Part shown: positions 1 to 9,276 of the stretch, one piece after another
How the letters are laid out: the number at the start of each line of letters is the position of its first letter
Numbering within the stretch: position 1 is the first letter of the stretch
Origin: an uncultured bacterium
GTDB lineage: Bacteria; Planctomycetota; Phycisphaerae; Phycisphaerales; UBA1924
NCBI GenBank assembly: GCA_903834785.1
Contig: CAILKP010000026.1
Coordinates: forward strand, 1-64,000
Length of the DNA: 64,000 nucleotides
Direction of reading: 5' to 3'
Made by a program: the position numbers and the translations under genes
Notes under the pieces: model-generated
What the model was told of the DNA's origin: nothing
The model's database searches: none
The model's input: the letters and a program-made list of their open reading frames with translations, nothing else

Positions 1-286
1 ATCGCCATTCCGGGCGATGGGCTTTCTGCCTTTCGCCTTCGCACCGCAACGCGGTGCCGGTCACTCGCGTCGGGTCGCCGCGCAGCGGCACCCGACGTGC
101 CCGGTGATCGAACACCGCCCCACCGCGCAGCGGTGGAGGCAGCTTCCTCCCCCGCCCACCTCCACCGCTGCGCGGTGGGCCGCGCACGCACCACATGATC
201 CCGCGGGTGCCGCTTCGCGGCGACCCGCGGCTATGAACCGCCATCGCTTCGCGATGAAAGGCCGCAAGGCCTACGCCGACACCGCC
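1..286. repeat. Array of short GC-rich hairpins downstream of glgB
   Basis: No convincing gene is present. The stretch holds consecutive small inverted repeats, each with a GC-stem closing a three-base loop: 42-56 (CACCGC/GCGGTG, loop AAC), 71-94 (loop GCA, one bulge), 120-136 (CCACCGC/GCGGTGG, loop GCA), 162-178 (same stem, loop TGC), 201-230 (bulged, loop TTC), 242-256 (CATCGC/GCGATG, loop TTC) and 260-271 (GGCC, loop GCAA). The array starts just past the glgB stop, so it may act in termination or as an interspersed palindromic repeat cluster. Confidence 0.6.
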
Positions 287-2398
287 TTACACCACCCCAA
301 TCACCAGCGCCGACCTTGCCGGGACATAAATCTGCACGCTCTGGCCATGCGTGTCCCACTCCACCGGCTGCCAGGGATACCGCTGGCCCGCGGCAATGAG
401 ACTGTGCCCGCCGTACTCCGGCTCATCGGTGTTCAGCACGCCGGCTTGGTCCGCCCCGCGCGGGATGCCCACGCGCCAGTCGGGCGCGCTGGCCGTCGGG
501 TGCAGGTTCACCGCCAGAATCAGCCCAGCCCGTTCCACCACCAGTCGCTTCTCGTGCTCGTAGCACTGGCGCATCACCGCCGCCGGTGAGCGGAGCACGT
601 GGTACCGCTCATCGAGTGCCTGCAGTGCGCGGTCAAACGCCCCGAGCTGTTCGTACCGCAGCGAGGGGTTCTCCGCCAGTGACCACTGCCGCCGCGCGTG
701 CTTGTAGCTGTAGCCGTTGCCCTCACGCGGGAAGTCGACCCACTCGGGGTGGCCGAACTCATTACCCATGAAGCTCAGCCAGCCCTCACCACCCAGGAAG
801 AAGGTCAGCAGCCGGATGAGTTTGTGCAGCGCGATGCCGCGGTCGATGATCAGCGACTGGCTCGCCTTGTTCATCTTCCAGTACATCTCGGCATCCATCA
901 GCCGGAAGGCGATGGTTTTGTCACCCACCATGGCCTGGTCGTGGCTCTCGGCGTAGGCGATGTGGTCCTCACCCGGCCGGCGGTTGCTGATGGTGTGGAA
1001 CAGTTCGCCCATGGACCAGTCCTCATCGCGGCGTTCCTTGATGATCTTGATCCAGTAGTCCGGCGTGCCCATGGCCAGCCGATAGTCAAAGCCAAAGCCG
1101 CCCTCACTGACAGGCCGCGCAATGCCGACCATGCCCGAGACATCCTCGGCGATGCACACCGCATCGGGCCGCACAGCGTGGGCCACCTCCGTCGCCAGCC
1201 GCAGGTACACGCCGGCATCGTGGTCGATGTTGCCGCCGAAGTAGTCGTCGTACGACGTGAAGACCTTGCCCAGCCCGTGGTCCAGGTAGAGCATGCTCGT
1301 CACACCGTCGAAGCGGAAGCCGTCGACGTGGTACTCCTCCAGCCAGTAGCGCACGTTGCTCAGCAGCAGCCGCAGCACCTCGGGCTTGGAGTAGTCAAAC
1401 AGCATGCTGTCCCACGCCGGGTGCAGCCCGCGGCCGCCGGCATGGAAGTACTGGTGGTCCGTGCCGTCAAACCACGCCAGGCCCTCGACGGTGTTCTTCA
1501 CGCTGTGGCTATGCACCAGGTCCAGCAGCACCTTCAGGCCCATGCCGTGGGCGGCATCGACAAGTGACTTGAACTCCTCGGGCGTGCCGAAGCGTGATGA
1601 CACGGCAAAGAAGTTGCTGACGTGATAGCCGAACGATCCGTAGTACGGGTGCTCCTGCACCGCCATCAGCTGCACCGTGTTGTACCCGGCCCGGGCGATG
1701 CGCGGCAGGATCTCCTGCTCAAACTCGGCGAACGTGCCCACCCGCTCATGCTCCTGGGCCATGCCGGTGTGCGACTCGTAGATGCGCAGGGCCGTGTCCT
1801 TGCCAAACACCGGCGGCGTGTGCTTCCACTGGTACTCCGGCGGCAGCCAGACCTCGCCGGCGGCGTTGGAGCCGTCGGGCTGAAACGTCACCCGCCGGAT
1901 GTACGCCGGGATGCGGTCGCTGTGCCCGCCCGGGCCCGACTTGCCCGCCGGTGAGAACGGGTTGGCCACGTGCACCTTGACCTTGCTGCCGTGGGCGATG
2001 CGCCCCGCGTACACGCGGTCGGGCAGGAACGTGCTCCACACGCCGAAGGGATCGCGCACCATCGGGTTGGCGCCGCGGTCCCACTGGTTGAAGTCTCCCA
2101 CCAGCGAGAGGTAGTGCGCCCCGGGCGCCCACTCGCGGTACCACAGGCCCGGTTCCATCTTCCCGCCCGGACCGGCTGCTTGCCCCCGCGTGAAGCCGAA
2201 GTGTTCGTGCCCGCGGGCGAAGTTCAGCAGCGAACCCTCGGTCTCGACGATCTGTTCCAGCCGCCGCCGGTAGTTGGCATGCCGCAGCCGCAGCGCGGGG
2301 GCAAAGGGTTTGAGCCAGGCATCCAGCCCGATCAGGCCTGTGCCGTCTGTCGGCAGTGGTGCGGGGGCCGAGCGGGGCGTGGGATCAGTGGGGCTCAC
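287..2398 (-). CDS. glgB: 1,4-alpha-glucan branching enzyme (GH13_8 type)
   Basis: GlgB transfers alpha-1,4-glucan segments to alpha-1,6 branch points in glycogen synthesis. The N-terminal CBM48-like part reads WYREWAPGAHYLSLVGDFNQ. The GH13 barrel carries the nucleophile region DGFRFDGVTSMLYLDHG, the acid/base region CIAEDVSG and the third acid in AESHDQAMVG, followed by the C-terminal all-beta domain ending SALVIGVV. The sequence looks like the eukaryote-type branching enzymes that occur in planctomycetes rather than the E. coli type. The open frame extends to 2548, but that extension looks non-coding. I chose the GTG at 2398 (VSPTDPTP), which gives about 703 residues, normal for this family. 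A GH57 enzyme near 43 kb may belong to the same glycogen economy. Confidence 0.93.
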   Translation of the reverse strand: MSPTDPTPRSAPAPLPTDGTGLIGLDAWLKPFAPALRLRHANYRRRLEQIVETEGSLLNFARGHEHFGFTRGQAAGPGGKMEPGLWYREWAPGAHYLSLVGDFNQWDRGANPMVRDPFGVWSTFLPDRVYAGRIAHGSKVKVHVANPFSPAGKSGPGGHSDRIPAYIRRVTFQPDGSNAAGEVWLPPEYQWKHTPPVFGKDTALRIYESHTGMAQEHERVGTFAEFEQEILPRIARAGYNTVQLMAVQEHPYYGSFGYHVSNFFAVSSRFGTPEEFKSLVDAAHGMGLKVLLDLVHSHSVKNTVEGLAWFDGTDHQYFHAGGRGLHPAWDSMLFDYSKPEVLRLLLSNVRYWLEEYHVDGFRFDGVTSMLYLDHGLGKVFTSYDDYFGGNIDHDAGVYLRLATEVAHAVRPDAVCIAEDVSGMVGIARPVSEGGFGFDYRLAMGTPDYWIKIIKERRDEDWSMGELFHTISNRRPGEDHIAYAESHDQAMVGDKTIAFRLMDAEMYWKMNKASQSLIIDRGIALHKLIRLLTFFLGGEGWLSFMGNEFGHPEWVDFPREGNGYSYKHARRQWSLAENPSLRYEQLGAFDRALQALDERYHVLRSPAAVMRQCYEHEKRLVVERAGLILAVNLHPTASAPDWRVGIPRGADQAGVLNTDEPEYGGHSLIAAGQRYPWQPVEWDTHGQSVQIYVPARSALVIGVV

Positions 2399-2471
2399 GC
2401 AGCAAGGGTAAGCGGTACGCGGGCCAGCAGTGCGGGCCGCCTGCCCGCGCCTTGCCGCGGCAGGAACCCCG

Positions 2472-4622
2472 TTACGGCCTGGGTACTTCGTACAGCGTGT
2501 ACGAGCCGGTACGGGCGACCACCGTCGCGTTCTCCGGCACCATTGCACGCATCATGCCGCCGGGTCCGCCCGGACCACCAGGTCCGCCCGGGCCACCGGG
2601 GCCGCCGGGTCCGCCCGGACCCCCAAAGCCGCCCGGTCCGTTGCGTCCGCCCATGCCACCGGGGCCGTTTCGTCCCCCCATACCTGGTCCACCCATCCCC
2701 GGCGGCGGACCGCGGAAATCTCCATGCTGTCCATCGTCTTCAAAGCCGGGTGGCAGGAACTCACCAGGCGCAAAGCCCAGCTCTGCGCCACGCTGCGGCC
2801 GCTCGCCACCACGATCGTCGCGCGCCATCTGCTCCCGGTCACCCCGCGGCCGCCCGCCCATGTCGCCGCGGCCGCCGCGACCACCGCCACCCGGCCCACC
2901 ACCACCCGGCCCGCCGCGTGACTGCAGCACCAGCACGCGGTCGTAGCGGTCGTAGGCGTTCTCCGGGATCTGTCCCATCCGCACCGGAGTATGAAGATAG
3001 AACGCGGCCCACCACTCCACCCCGTGCGCCGCGACGATCAGCGTCTTCTCCGGATTGGGGATGTGCTCACGCAGCGACACCATCTCCGCGGCAAGCTGCT
3101 CGTTCATGATGCCGCCGCCTGGCCCACCACCACCACTTGGCCCGCCCGGCCCGCCGCCGCCCGGTCCACCCATGCCAGCCATGCCGCCTGGTCCGCCACC
3201 TCCCGGCCCACCCGGTCCACCCGGCCCGCCCCGGCCCCGGTCACCCATCACGCCCGCGATGCTCACACCGGCAATCGCCAGTGCCGCGAGCGTGCCGACC
3301 GCCGAGACAACCACATTCCGTGAAGTCGTCAGCCGCACCAGCAGGGGCGTCAGGCACAACGCCGCCGGGACCGAGGCCATGATCGTCAGCCGGTTGGCGT
3401 ACTCCATGTTGATCAGCGGGCAGGCCAGTGCCAGTGCCGCCAGGCCGCTGCCCAGGCACACCGCCACATCCGCCGCGGGCACCTTGCGTTCGCTGCCGCG
3501 TGACCGCAGCCACAGGGCGATCATGCCAAGCATGCCGGGAATCATCGTGAAGTACACGCCCTGAACGATCGGCAGCAAGTCGCCCCCCGGCCCACCCCGA
3601 CCTCCGGGCCCACCCATACCTCCCGGCCCTCCACCTCGCCCGCCAAAGCCGCCCGGCCCGCCAGCATTGCTGGCACTTGAGCCGCCAAACAAACTGCTCC
3701 ACGAAAACGAGTTACGATCAAAGATGATGCTCGGAAACTGCATCAGCCGCTCGGCGCGGGTCGGTGCAAACAGCCACAGCAGCCCGAACGTTCCGGCCGC
3801 AAGCACCACGCCGGCACCGAGGCTCAGCAGCAGCACCTTGACCGACGTGCGCACCGTCAGCGCGGCGTAGCACAGCCCGATCAATCCCACCGTCAGTGCT
3901 GCGGCACCAAACGCGCCGTAGTGGGTCAGTACCGAGAGCACCACCATCGTTCCGGCAACCAGCCACGGCCCTGCCGCGGCACGAATCGACCCCATCATCA
4001 TGCCGCCCTGCAGCGACCGGCTGGTCCGGATCATGGCCTCATGCATCGCCCACACCGCGGCGGCCAGCCACACCAGCCCCAGTGAGTTCTTCTGAAAGTC
4101 CGAGGCCAGGCGGAGTTGCGATGTGCACACAACCGCAAACACCCCCGCACACGCCGCGGCAAGCGCCGCCAGATACACCTTCCTGCCGGCGGAGAACCCG
4201 CCATCGCTCCCCGCACCGCCATCAAGGGCGATCCGCCGACCCATCAGCACCACAAACAGCGCCGCCAGCGGACCCAGGATGCAGTCCATCGCCCGCGAGA
4301 CAAACAGTGCGACCGGGTCAAACGCCTGACCGGTGACCACCGAGATGACCTTGGCCGTCGCCCCCTGCATCACAAACAGCAGCGGCATGTCGTCATACAT
4401 CAGCCGCCCATGCTCAACGAGGTGCCGGGCCTGCACCGGGTAGTACGCGGCATCCATCGTCCCCGGCAGGGCACTGCCAAAGTTGATCCGCGTCCGCATG
4501 TACACGCCGCCAGCGATGACGACGGCCGCCAGTACCAGCCACACCACCCAGCCGCGGCGTGGGCGACCAGTCTGTGCGCGGGGCGGGTTCGAACCGGGGA
4601 CTGGTGTTGGTGCCGCACTCAT
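2472..4622 (-). CDS. Polytopic membrane protein with GGPGG-rich loops, possible GT-C-like
   Basis: I do not recognise a named family. The protein has an N-terminal membrane anchor (WVVWLVLAAVVIAGGVYM), then an acidic motif soon after it (TMDAAYYPVQARHLVEHG), then eight or more hydrophobic helices. That layout resembles GT-C/PMT-type membrane glycosyltransferases, where an early Asp/Glu is catalytic, but this is inference. Long runs of Gly-Gly-Pro-Gly interrupt the hydrophobic core near residues 330-360 and 490-540, and dominate the last 150 residues before a folded-looking C-terminus (VVARTGSYTLYEV). Between the repeats lies a soluble piece, LIVAAHGVEWWAAFYLHTPV. I chose the ATG at 4622 over a TTG four codons upstream. 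It is divergent from the padR pair. Confidence 0.6.
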   Translation of the reverse strand: MSAAPTPVPGSNPPRAQTGRPRRGWVVWLVLAAVVIAGGVYMRTRINFGSALPGTMDAAYYPVQARHLVEHGRLMYDDMPLLFVMQGATAKVISVVTGQAFDPVALFVSRAMDCILGPLAALFVVLMGRRIALDGGAGSDGGFSAGRKVYLAALAAACAGVFAVVCTSQLRLASDFQKNSLGLVWLAAAVWAMHEAMIRTSRSLQGGMMMGSIRAAAGPWLVAGTMVVLSVLTHYGAFGAAALTVGLIGLCYAALTVRTSVKVLLLSLGAGVVLAAGTFGLLWLFAPTRAERLMQFPSIIFDRNSFSWSSLFGGSSASNAGGPGGFGGRGGGPGGMGGPGGRGGPGGDLLPIVQGVYFTMIPGMLGMIALWLRSRGSERKVPAADVAVCLGSGLAALALACPLINMEYANRLTIMASVPAALCLTPLLVRLTTSRNVVVSAVGTLAALAIAGVSIAGVMGDRGRGGPGGPGGPGGGGPGGMAGMGGPGGGGPGGPSGGGGPGGGIMNEQLAAEMVSLREHIPNPEKTLIVAAHGVEWWAAFYLHTPVRMGQIPENAYDRYDRVLVLQSRGGPGGGGPGGGGRGGRGDMGGRPRGDREQMARDDRGGERPQRGAELGFAPGEFLPPGFEDDGQHGDFRGPPPGMGGPGMGGRNGPGGMGGRNGPGGFGGPGGPGGPGGPGGPGGPGGPGGMMRAMVPENATVVARTGSYTLYEVPRP

Positions 4623-4835
4623 GATGCTCACCAAACGCCGGGCTCCCGGGTTTGTTTCAGGCGCCCAGTCCGATGGGCTAGTTGGCTTGGCCCGGGGGGC
4701 TGTCTATATATAGAAGGGCAGAGGCGGTTGATAGTCCGAATAATCATGCCATTTGCGCGGTGAAACACCGCCTGTGGCCGGGAATCATGGTTCTCTGTGA
4801 AACGCAGTATTGTGCTTTCCGCAATACCGGTCTGT
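4623..4835. promoter_or_regulatory. Divergent promoter region with inverted repeat before padR
   Basis: This stretch separates the divergent membrane protein and padR. It contains TCTATATATAGA near 4703-4714, a plausible -10-like palindrome, and an inverted repeat GTATTG/CAATAC at about 4807-4827, immediately upstream of the preferred padR ATG. PadR proteins commonly bind inverted repeats at their own promoter, so autoregulation is a reasonable inference. No transcription start can be assigned from sequence alone. Confidence 0.35.
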
Positions 4836-5288
4836 ATGGAACCAGCTTCCCATGATCCAACTCAACCCCCGCCGCTGCCGGCCGGTGGTGAGCCGCCGGC
4901 AATTCTGACCTCGCCAACGACCGGCACGGTCGCGGCCTCGACGCTCGATGAAAAGGTGGCCCGGGATGTCGGTGTCGGTGTGATCTGGCTGGTGGTGCTG
5001 GCGGCCATCGCCCGCTCGCCGGAGCCGATCCACGGTTACGAGATCGCCCGCACCCTCTCGCAGGGCGCGCCCGAGGGCTTTGCCGTCAAGCACGGGACGC
5101 TGTACCCCATCTTGCGGACCATGGAGACTGAGTCGCTGGTCAGCAGCACGCTGGTGCCGAGCACGGAGGGTCCGGCCCGCAAGTGCTTCCGCATCACCGA
5201 CCTTGGGCGGCGGACGCTGGCGGCGTGGATTGAGAGCTGGAAGCGAACACAGGCCTGGGTTGCGGGCACGATCGGAGCGTGGCCATGA
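4836..5288 (+). CDS. PadR-family transcriptional regulator
   Basis: PadR regulators are small winged-helix repressors. The diagnostic core is here: VVLAAIARSPEPIHGYEIARTL, then the recognition region VKHGTLYPILRTMETESLV, the wing with RKCFRITDLGRRTL, and a short C-terminal helix. A proline-rich leader precedes the domain. The frame is open back to a GTG at 4797, but an inverted repeat lies in that extension, so I prefer the ATG at 4836 (about 150 residues). The stop overlaps the start of the next gene (ATGA), so the two are translationally coupled. PadR genes paired with a HAAS/sensor membrane protein are a recurrent arrangement, the membrane protein probably being the regulated partner. Confidence 0.88.
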   Translation: MEPASHDPTQPPPLPAGGEPPAILTSPTTGTVAASTLDEKVARDVGVGVIWLVVLAAIARSPEPIHGYEIARTLSQGAPEGFAVKHGTLYPILRTMETESLVSSTLVPSTEGPARKCFRITDLGRRTLAAWIESWKRTQAWVAGTIGAWP

Positions 5289-6553
5289 GCCGGAAGACGA
5301 AGGCTGGATTGATCGAGGTGATCCGCTACCTCAACGAGTTGCAGGCTGCCGGCACCGGGCTGGACCCCGCGGTGGTGCACGACATGCTGGCCGATGCGGA
5401 AGATCACCTGATGGCCGCGATCAGTGCCGGGCGGTCAGCGAGCGATGCCATCGCTGAGTTCGGCAAGCCGGCGGAGGTGGCCGCGGCGTACCGGGCCGGC
5501 GGACGGGCCAGCGGCCCCTGGGGCAGTGAAATGCTGAGCATGTCGCGGCCCAAGGCCGGACCGTGGGACGACCTGCTCAAAGAGCGAGCGAGTGCCAGGC
5601 CCGCGCCCGCACCGGCTGCGCCGCCGGTGATGAAGCCTGCAAGCAAGCCAGCAGTTGGGCCAGCGGCACCGCCGCCGCCTGCCGCGGCGGCACCAGCCAC
5701 TCCACCATCTGGTGCCGCGGGTGAGGCGCGCGAAGCGATCCTGACCGGTGTGGCAACCGCCGTCACCGCGGGTGCGGCAGCCGCCGCGGCGCGATCGGCC
5801 AGCAACACGAGCTCCCCGGATCCGGAACCGGTGGAGAACCCCTACGACCCACCCGCCGCCGCACCGAACTTGCTGTCGCGGATCCCGATCTTCGGCATCT
5901 GGGCCCATCCGCTGGCGTGGCGCTCGGTGGGCTACCTGCTGCTCAGCTTCATCTTTGCGACGGTGTTCTTTACGCTGGTGTTCACGGGCGTCAGTCTCTC
6001 GGTCAGTCTCATCCCTGTGCTGATTGGCCTGCCCCTGCTGGCCGCGACGCTGGCCATGGCCCGCGTGCTGACAGTCTTCAACGGCCGACTGATCGAGGCG
6101 ATGCTGGGCATCCGCATGCCGCGGCGGGGCGGGCCGGCGGTCCGTCACGGCACCGGTGTGGTTCCGACGATCGTCGCCTGGCTGACGGACATCCGCTCGT
6201 GGCTGGCCACGGCGTTCTGGATCGGCAACTTCCCTGTGGCGCTGGCTGTCTTCATCTTTATGGTCACGCTGCTGTCGGTGGGTGTGAGCCTGCTGTTTGC
6301 ACCCCTGGCCACGCTGCTGCCCGAGCACGCCGGCATCCACATTCGGCCCGGAGCGCGGATCCACCTGCTGGGTACCGACTACATCGCCGACCCGATCACC
6401 GGGCGGCTGCCGGTCCCGCCGAGTGTGTACGCGCTGATGTCCGTCGTCGGCTTCCTGCTGCTGACAGCCACCCTCTGGCTCAGCCGCGCCGTGGCGTGGC
6501 TGTACGGCCAGGTGGTCAAGTCAATCCAGCTCTCGCGGCCGACGCCGGGATGA
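5285..6553 (+). CDS. HAAS-like plus putative-sensor-domain membrane protein
   Basis: This is the partner of the upstream PadR regulator, overlapping it by four bases. Residues about 1-75 are a HAAS-like helical domain (LIEVIRYLNELQAAGTGL ... DAIAEFGKPAEVAAAYRAG), which typically sits beside PadR. A long Ala/Pro-rich linker follows (about 95-185). The C-terminal half matches the putative sensor domain: VGYLLLSFIFATVFFTLVF, then SLIPVLIGLPLLAATLAMAR, FNGRLIEAMLGIRMPRR, and two further membrane segments ending WLYGQVVKS. It is likely an inner-membrane protein of unknown ligand. The start is the ATG at 5285; two upstream codons are open but less likely. A perfect hairpin follows the stop. Confidence 0.75.
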   Translation: MSRKTKAGLIEVIRYLNELQAAGTGLDPAVVHDMLADAEDHLMAAISAGRSASDAIAEFGKPAEVAAAYRAGGRASGPWGSEMLSMSRPKAGPWDDLLKERASARPAPAPAAPPVMKPASKPAVGPAAPPPPAAAAPATPPSGAAGEAREAILTGVATAVTAGAAAAAARSASNTSSPDPEPVENPYDPPAAAPNLLSRIPIFGIWAHPLAWRSVGYLLLSFIFATVFFTLVFTGVSLSVSLIPVLIGLPLLAATLAMARVLTVFNGRLIEAMLGIRMPRRGGPAVRHGTGVVPTIVAWLTDIRSWLATAFWIGNFPVALAVFIFMVTLLSVGVSLLFAPLATLLPEHAGIHIRPGARIHLLGTDYIADPITGRLPVPPSVYALMSVVGFLLLTATLWLSRAVAWLYGQVVKSIQLSRPTPG

Positions 6554-6584
6554 AGCGAGCGATGGCCCGGGCAACACATGAAAT

Positions 6585-6627
6585 GACAGCGGCGGCCCGA
6601 AGTGGGCCGCCGCTGTCGCTTCTGTCT
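6585..6627. terminator. Perfect 14-bp stem hairpin between convergent genes
   Basis: The arms GACAGCGGCGGCCC (6585-6598) and its complement (6604-6617) enclose the loop GAAGT, and a T-rich tail follows on the plus strand. It lies between two convergent stops (6553 plus, 6656 minus), so it probably terminates both transcripts. Confidence 0.8.
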
Positions 6628-6655
6628 CGATGATGTGGCTGTTGCTGCGGTGCGG

Positions 6656-8791
6656 TCAGCACCCTGCAGCATAACTGTTGATGAAGGCGATGAAGTCGGC
6701 GCCATCGATGGTGCCGTCGGGTCCGCCCGACGTGTTGGCGGGGTTGGTACCTCCGGTGACATCTGCCGCGGCATCGGCGGCAGCATCGCCGATGGCGAAG
6801 CTATTGATGAACGTGACAAAGTCGGTGCCGTCAACGGTGCCGTCGCGGTCAATATCGGCGGTGCAGGGAAGTGCGACCGCGCCGCCGCCGGCGCGGATAT
6901 TGAGGGTCAGTCTGCCGGTGCCGGAGGGGGACTGGAGAAGGATGAACTCCCACGGATAGATGGAGCGGTCCCCGGTGCTGCACGCCGCGATGATGTAGTA
7001 GGTCCCAGCCCGCAGGAGCCCCGGAGTCTGATTGGCGAAGGCAATACCGAAGTCGGGGCCGGGCCGGGCGGGGGCGTTGCCAAAGCTGAGTTGTGTCGGC
7101 CGCTGGTAGGCGGCACCGGCGAATGCACGTGGGAAACCAGCGGTCTGGTCCGACAGCGCCTGGCCACTCGCGTCAAACAGGCCGATGACATGCGAGTTCA
7201 TCGGAGGTGCGTCGGTTCCGATGCCATCGATATCAAGATAGAAGTCATCAGCGGCGACATCGCTGGCGAGCGTGAAGCGGGCCACGAGTTTCTCACCGGG
7301 TATCACGTTCCGCGAAACAGTGGTGCTGAAGCTTCCGTTGACTGTGCCCAGATCAATGGCTGGCGGCACATACAGCGGCCGGGTACCGGTGGTCAGCCGC
7401 AGTGTCACGGACCCGCCGGGTCGCGTGGGTGCATTGGGGCCCTGCTCCTGGCAGATCAGGAACGGCTGCGCAACAGCGGTCCAAGGCCCATCCATGACGG
7501 CCAGCAAGTACCGACCGGCGGGGCGATCATCGCGTCCGCGCACATCGCCAGGGAGCCCTCGGCCATAGGCGAATGCGGCCGGCACTGCGGGATCATCAGA
7601 CCGGGCTGAGCCGACGACCTGGCCGGTCTGTGCATCGAACAGGAGCATGGACGGCGTCACGCCGTTCGAAGCCACCGCAGCCAGGTCCATGAATCGCCCG
7701 CCGTTTCGTGCCCACATGTCCTCGGTGAGTTCCAACTCGCACCACCCGATGCCGTTTGGCGGCACTTCGATGGTGCGTTCTTCCAGCATCGGCGGGGTGG
7801 CGGTAATGCTGGCAATGGACGCTGTTGGCAGCGGAGTAGGCGGTGTGCTCCGGCCCGCGGTGAAGCGCACCCGGACTATCCCGCCGCTGCCAGCGACGTT
7901 TGCAATGCTGATCGGCCTTGTGTTCATCCGCGGCCGCGCGAAGCTGACACCAAGATACAGGGGTGTCGAGAAGCGCCACGGCGATCCACGCAGCGCGTCG
8001 CCATCACCTGGTCCGCACCGAGCTCCGGCACCGAAGGAGAGCTGTGCGAGCGAGCCGCTGCCGGAGTCCCAGTCCCATGTCTGATCCCGTCCGTCTTGCC
8101 CACCGACAAACAGAAAGGTATCTTGCCCAGGATTCAGCTCGGTATCCACATCGACGTAGTCAACCCCGCTGTTGCCAAAGTCGGGAAGCGTGAACTGAAC
8201 CCAGCCGAATCCTGCTGCCGGAACCGGTACATCAACCACAGTGACCCCGGCGGAAACAGTGCCAAGGTCTGGCGTGGTCGCCGGGATCAATGGCACGTCA
8301 TCGAGAACGATTGTCAAGCCGGGAGCCCACCGGCAGAGCGGGCGGTCTGCATACGCATATGGGTCGAAGAAGTACGCCGACCACGCGCCAGAGTTGCCCA
8401 CGTTCACGGGGACATCGAATCGCAGATCGATGACTTCGAACGGAGTTTGGAGGAGGCGGTGGCCGAATGGCGCGTTCAGCTCTGTTATCAATCCATCAGG
8501 TGTCGCCACGGCGATGCCAAGGCCGATGAACGGCCAATCAGGATTGTCGCTATCGATACGGCCCGAGATTCGAACCGAGCGGACGGACGCCGTTGTGGAT
8601 GGCTGGAAGGCGATCGGATCTGTGTACTCGAAAGAGGTCCCTGGTCGAAAGAACGGACCCGCTCCGCTCCCATCCGGCGCCAGCACAATCGTCTCGACCG
8701 GTGCGGCAACCGCCGCCGGTGTACTGATCGCAAGCGCCACCGCCACCGCGAGAGGGAACCCAACGACCGCCCGGAACACGTCTTTGAACAT
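6656..8791 (-). CDS. Secreted protein with C-terminal dockerin-like repeat
   Basis: A 711-residue exported protein of unknown function. It begins with a signal peptide (FPLAVAVALAISTPAAVAAP, cleavage after AAVAA). The body is beta-rich, with pre-peptidase-like segments such as GIGWCELELTEDMW and GTYYIIAACSTGDRSIYPWEF. The C-terminus holds two dockerin-like calcium loops, DIDRDGTVDGTDFVTFINSF and PDGTIDGADFIAFINSY, ending in Gly-Cys. Two other proteins in this window share that tail, which suggests a common sorting or anchoring role. The ATG at 8791 is preceded by AGGAGAAGG; the longer open frame to 8941 lacks this and would bury the signal peptide. It is divergent from the 1,498-residue protein upstream. 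Confidence 0.8.
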   Translation of the reverse strand: MFKDVFRAVVGFPLAVAVALAISTPAAVAAPVETIVLAPDGSGAGPFFRPGTSFEYTDPIAFQPSTTASVRSVRISGRIDSDNPDWPFIGLGIAVATPDGLITELNAPFGHRLLQTPFEVIDLRFDVPVNVGNSGAWSAYFFDPYAYADRPLCRWAPGLTIVLDDVPLIPATTPDLGTVSAGVTVVDVPVPAAGFGWVQFTLPDFGNSGVDYVDVDTELNPGQDTFLFVGGQDGRDQTWDWDSGSGSLAQLSFGAGARCGPGDGDALRGSPWRFSTPLYLGVSFARPRMNTRPISIANVAGSGGIVRVRFTAGRSTPPTPLPTASIASITATPPMLEERTIEVPPNGIGWCELELTEDMWARNGGRFMDLAAVASNGVTPSMLLFDAQTGQVVGSARSDDPAVPAAFAYGRGLPGDVRGRDDRPAGRYLLAVMDGPWTAVAQPFLICQEQGPNAPTRPGGSVTLRLTTGTRPLYVPPAIDLGTVNGSFSTTVSRNVIPGEKLVARFTLASDVAADDFYLDIDGIGTDAPPMNSHVIGLFDASGQALSDQTAGFPRAFAGAAYQRPTQLSFGNAPARPGPDFGIAFANQTPGLLRAGTYYIIAACSTGDRSIYPWEFILLQSPSGTGRLTLNIRAGGGAVALPCTADIDRDGTVDGTDFVTFINSFAIGDAAADAAADVTGGTNPANTSGGPDGTIDGADFIAFINSYAAGC

Positions 8792-9276
8792 GACCTTCTC
8801 CTGAACATGTCGCGGTAGCCTTGGTTCCTGACCCCAAATGGTCGGAACGCAGCGGCATCGCGCCGAAAACGAAGTACTGTTATCGGCCGCCGCCGAACGC
8901 CTGCTGGAACGGTCGCCACGCCCGTCGAAGGGTGGTCGCATCCAGGGGCCTGATCCTGCTGCGGCAAGCGGGGTCGCGGTCCACGCTTCGTGAAGCTGGG
9001 GTAATTGCCGGTGGCAATTGTGTACTGGGTAGGGTCTCCCACGCTCGGCCGCAGTGCTGGGCGGGGTCCGATCCCTGGGGTCTCCCGCGGCAGGAGTTCA
9101 TCGCCGGCCATCGAAATGACCCACATTTCAGGGATCGGGGTTGCCAACTGCAAGGTTTCGGGGCACTGTGCGAAGACAGATACGGTGTTCCCGTCTGCGC
9201 TCGGCCCGTGACCTGCTAGGTCATGCCGCACCCACATGCGATCCGTCGCGACGGGAACAGCCATGGAGCTATTCCT
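8792..9276. other. Intergenic region between two divergent secreted-protein genes
   Basis: This 485-base stretch must carry both promoters. Open frames exist in it on both strands, but none has a ribosome site, codon pattern or family resemblance I would support. I see no clear repeat or terminator. Confidence 0.4.

Noticed and set aside
4570-4600. GGTTCGAACCGG, like a tRNA T-arm
   Set aside because: It lies in the coding start of the GGPGG membrane protein, and no acceptor, D or anticodon arm can be built around it.
2472-4634. Proline-rich long open frames on the plus strand (PPGPPG runs)
   Set aside because: They are the complement of the GGPGG membrane protein, which has membrane helices and a better start.
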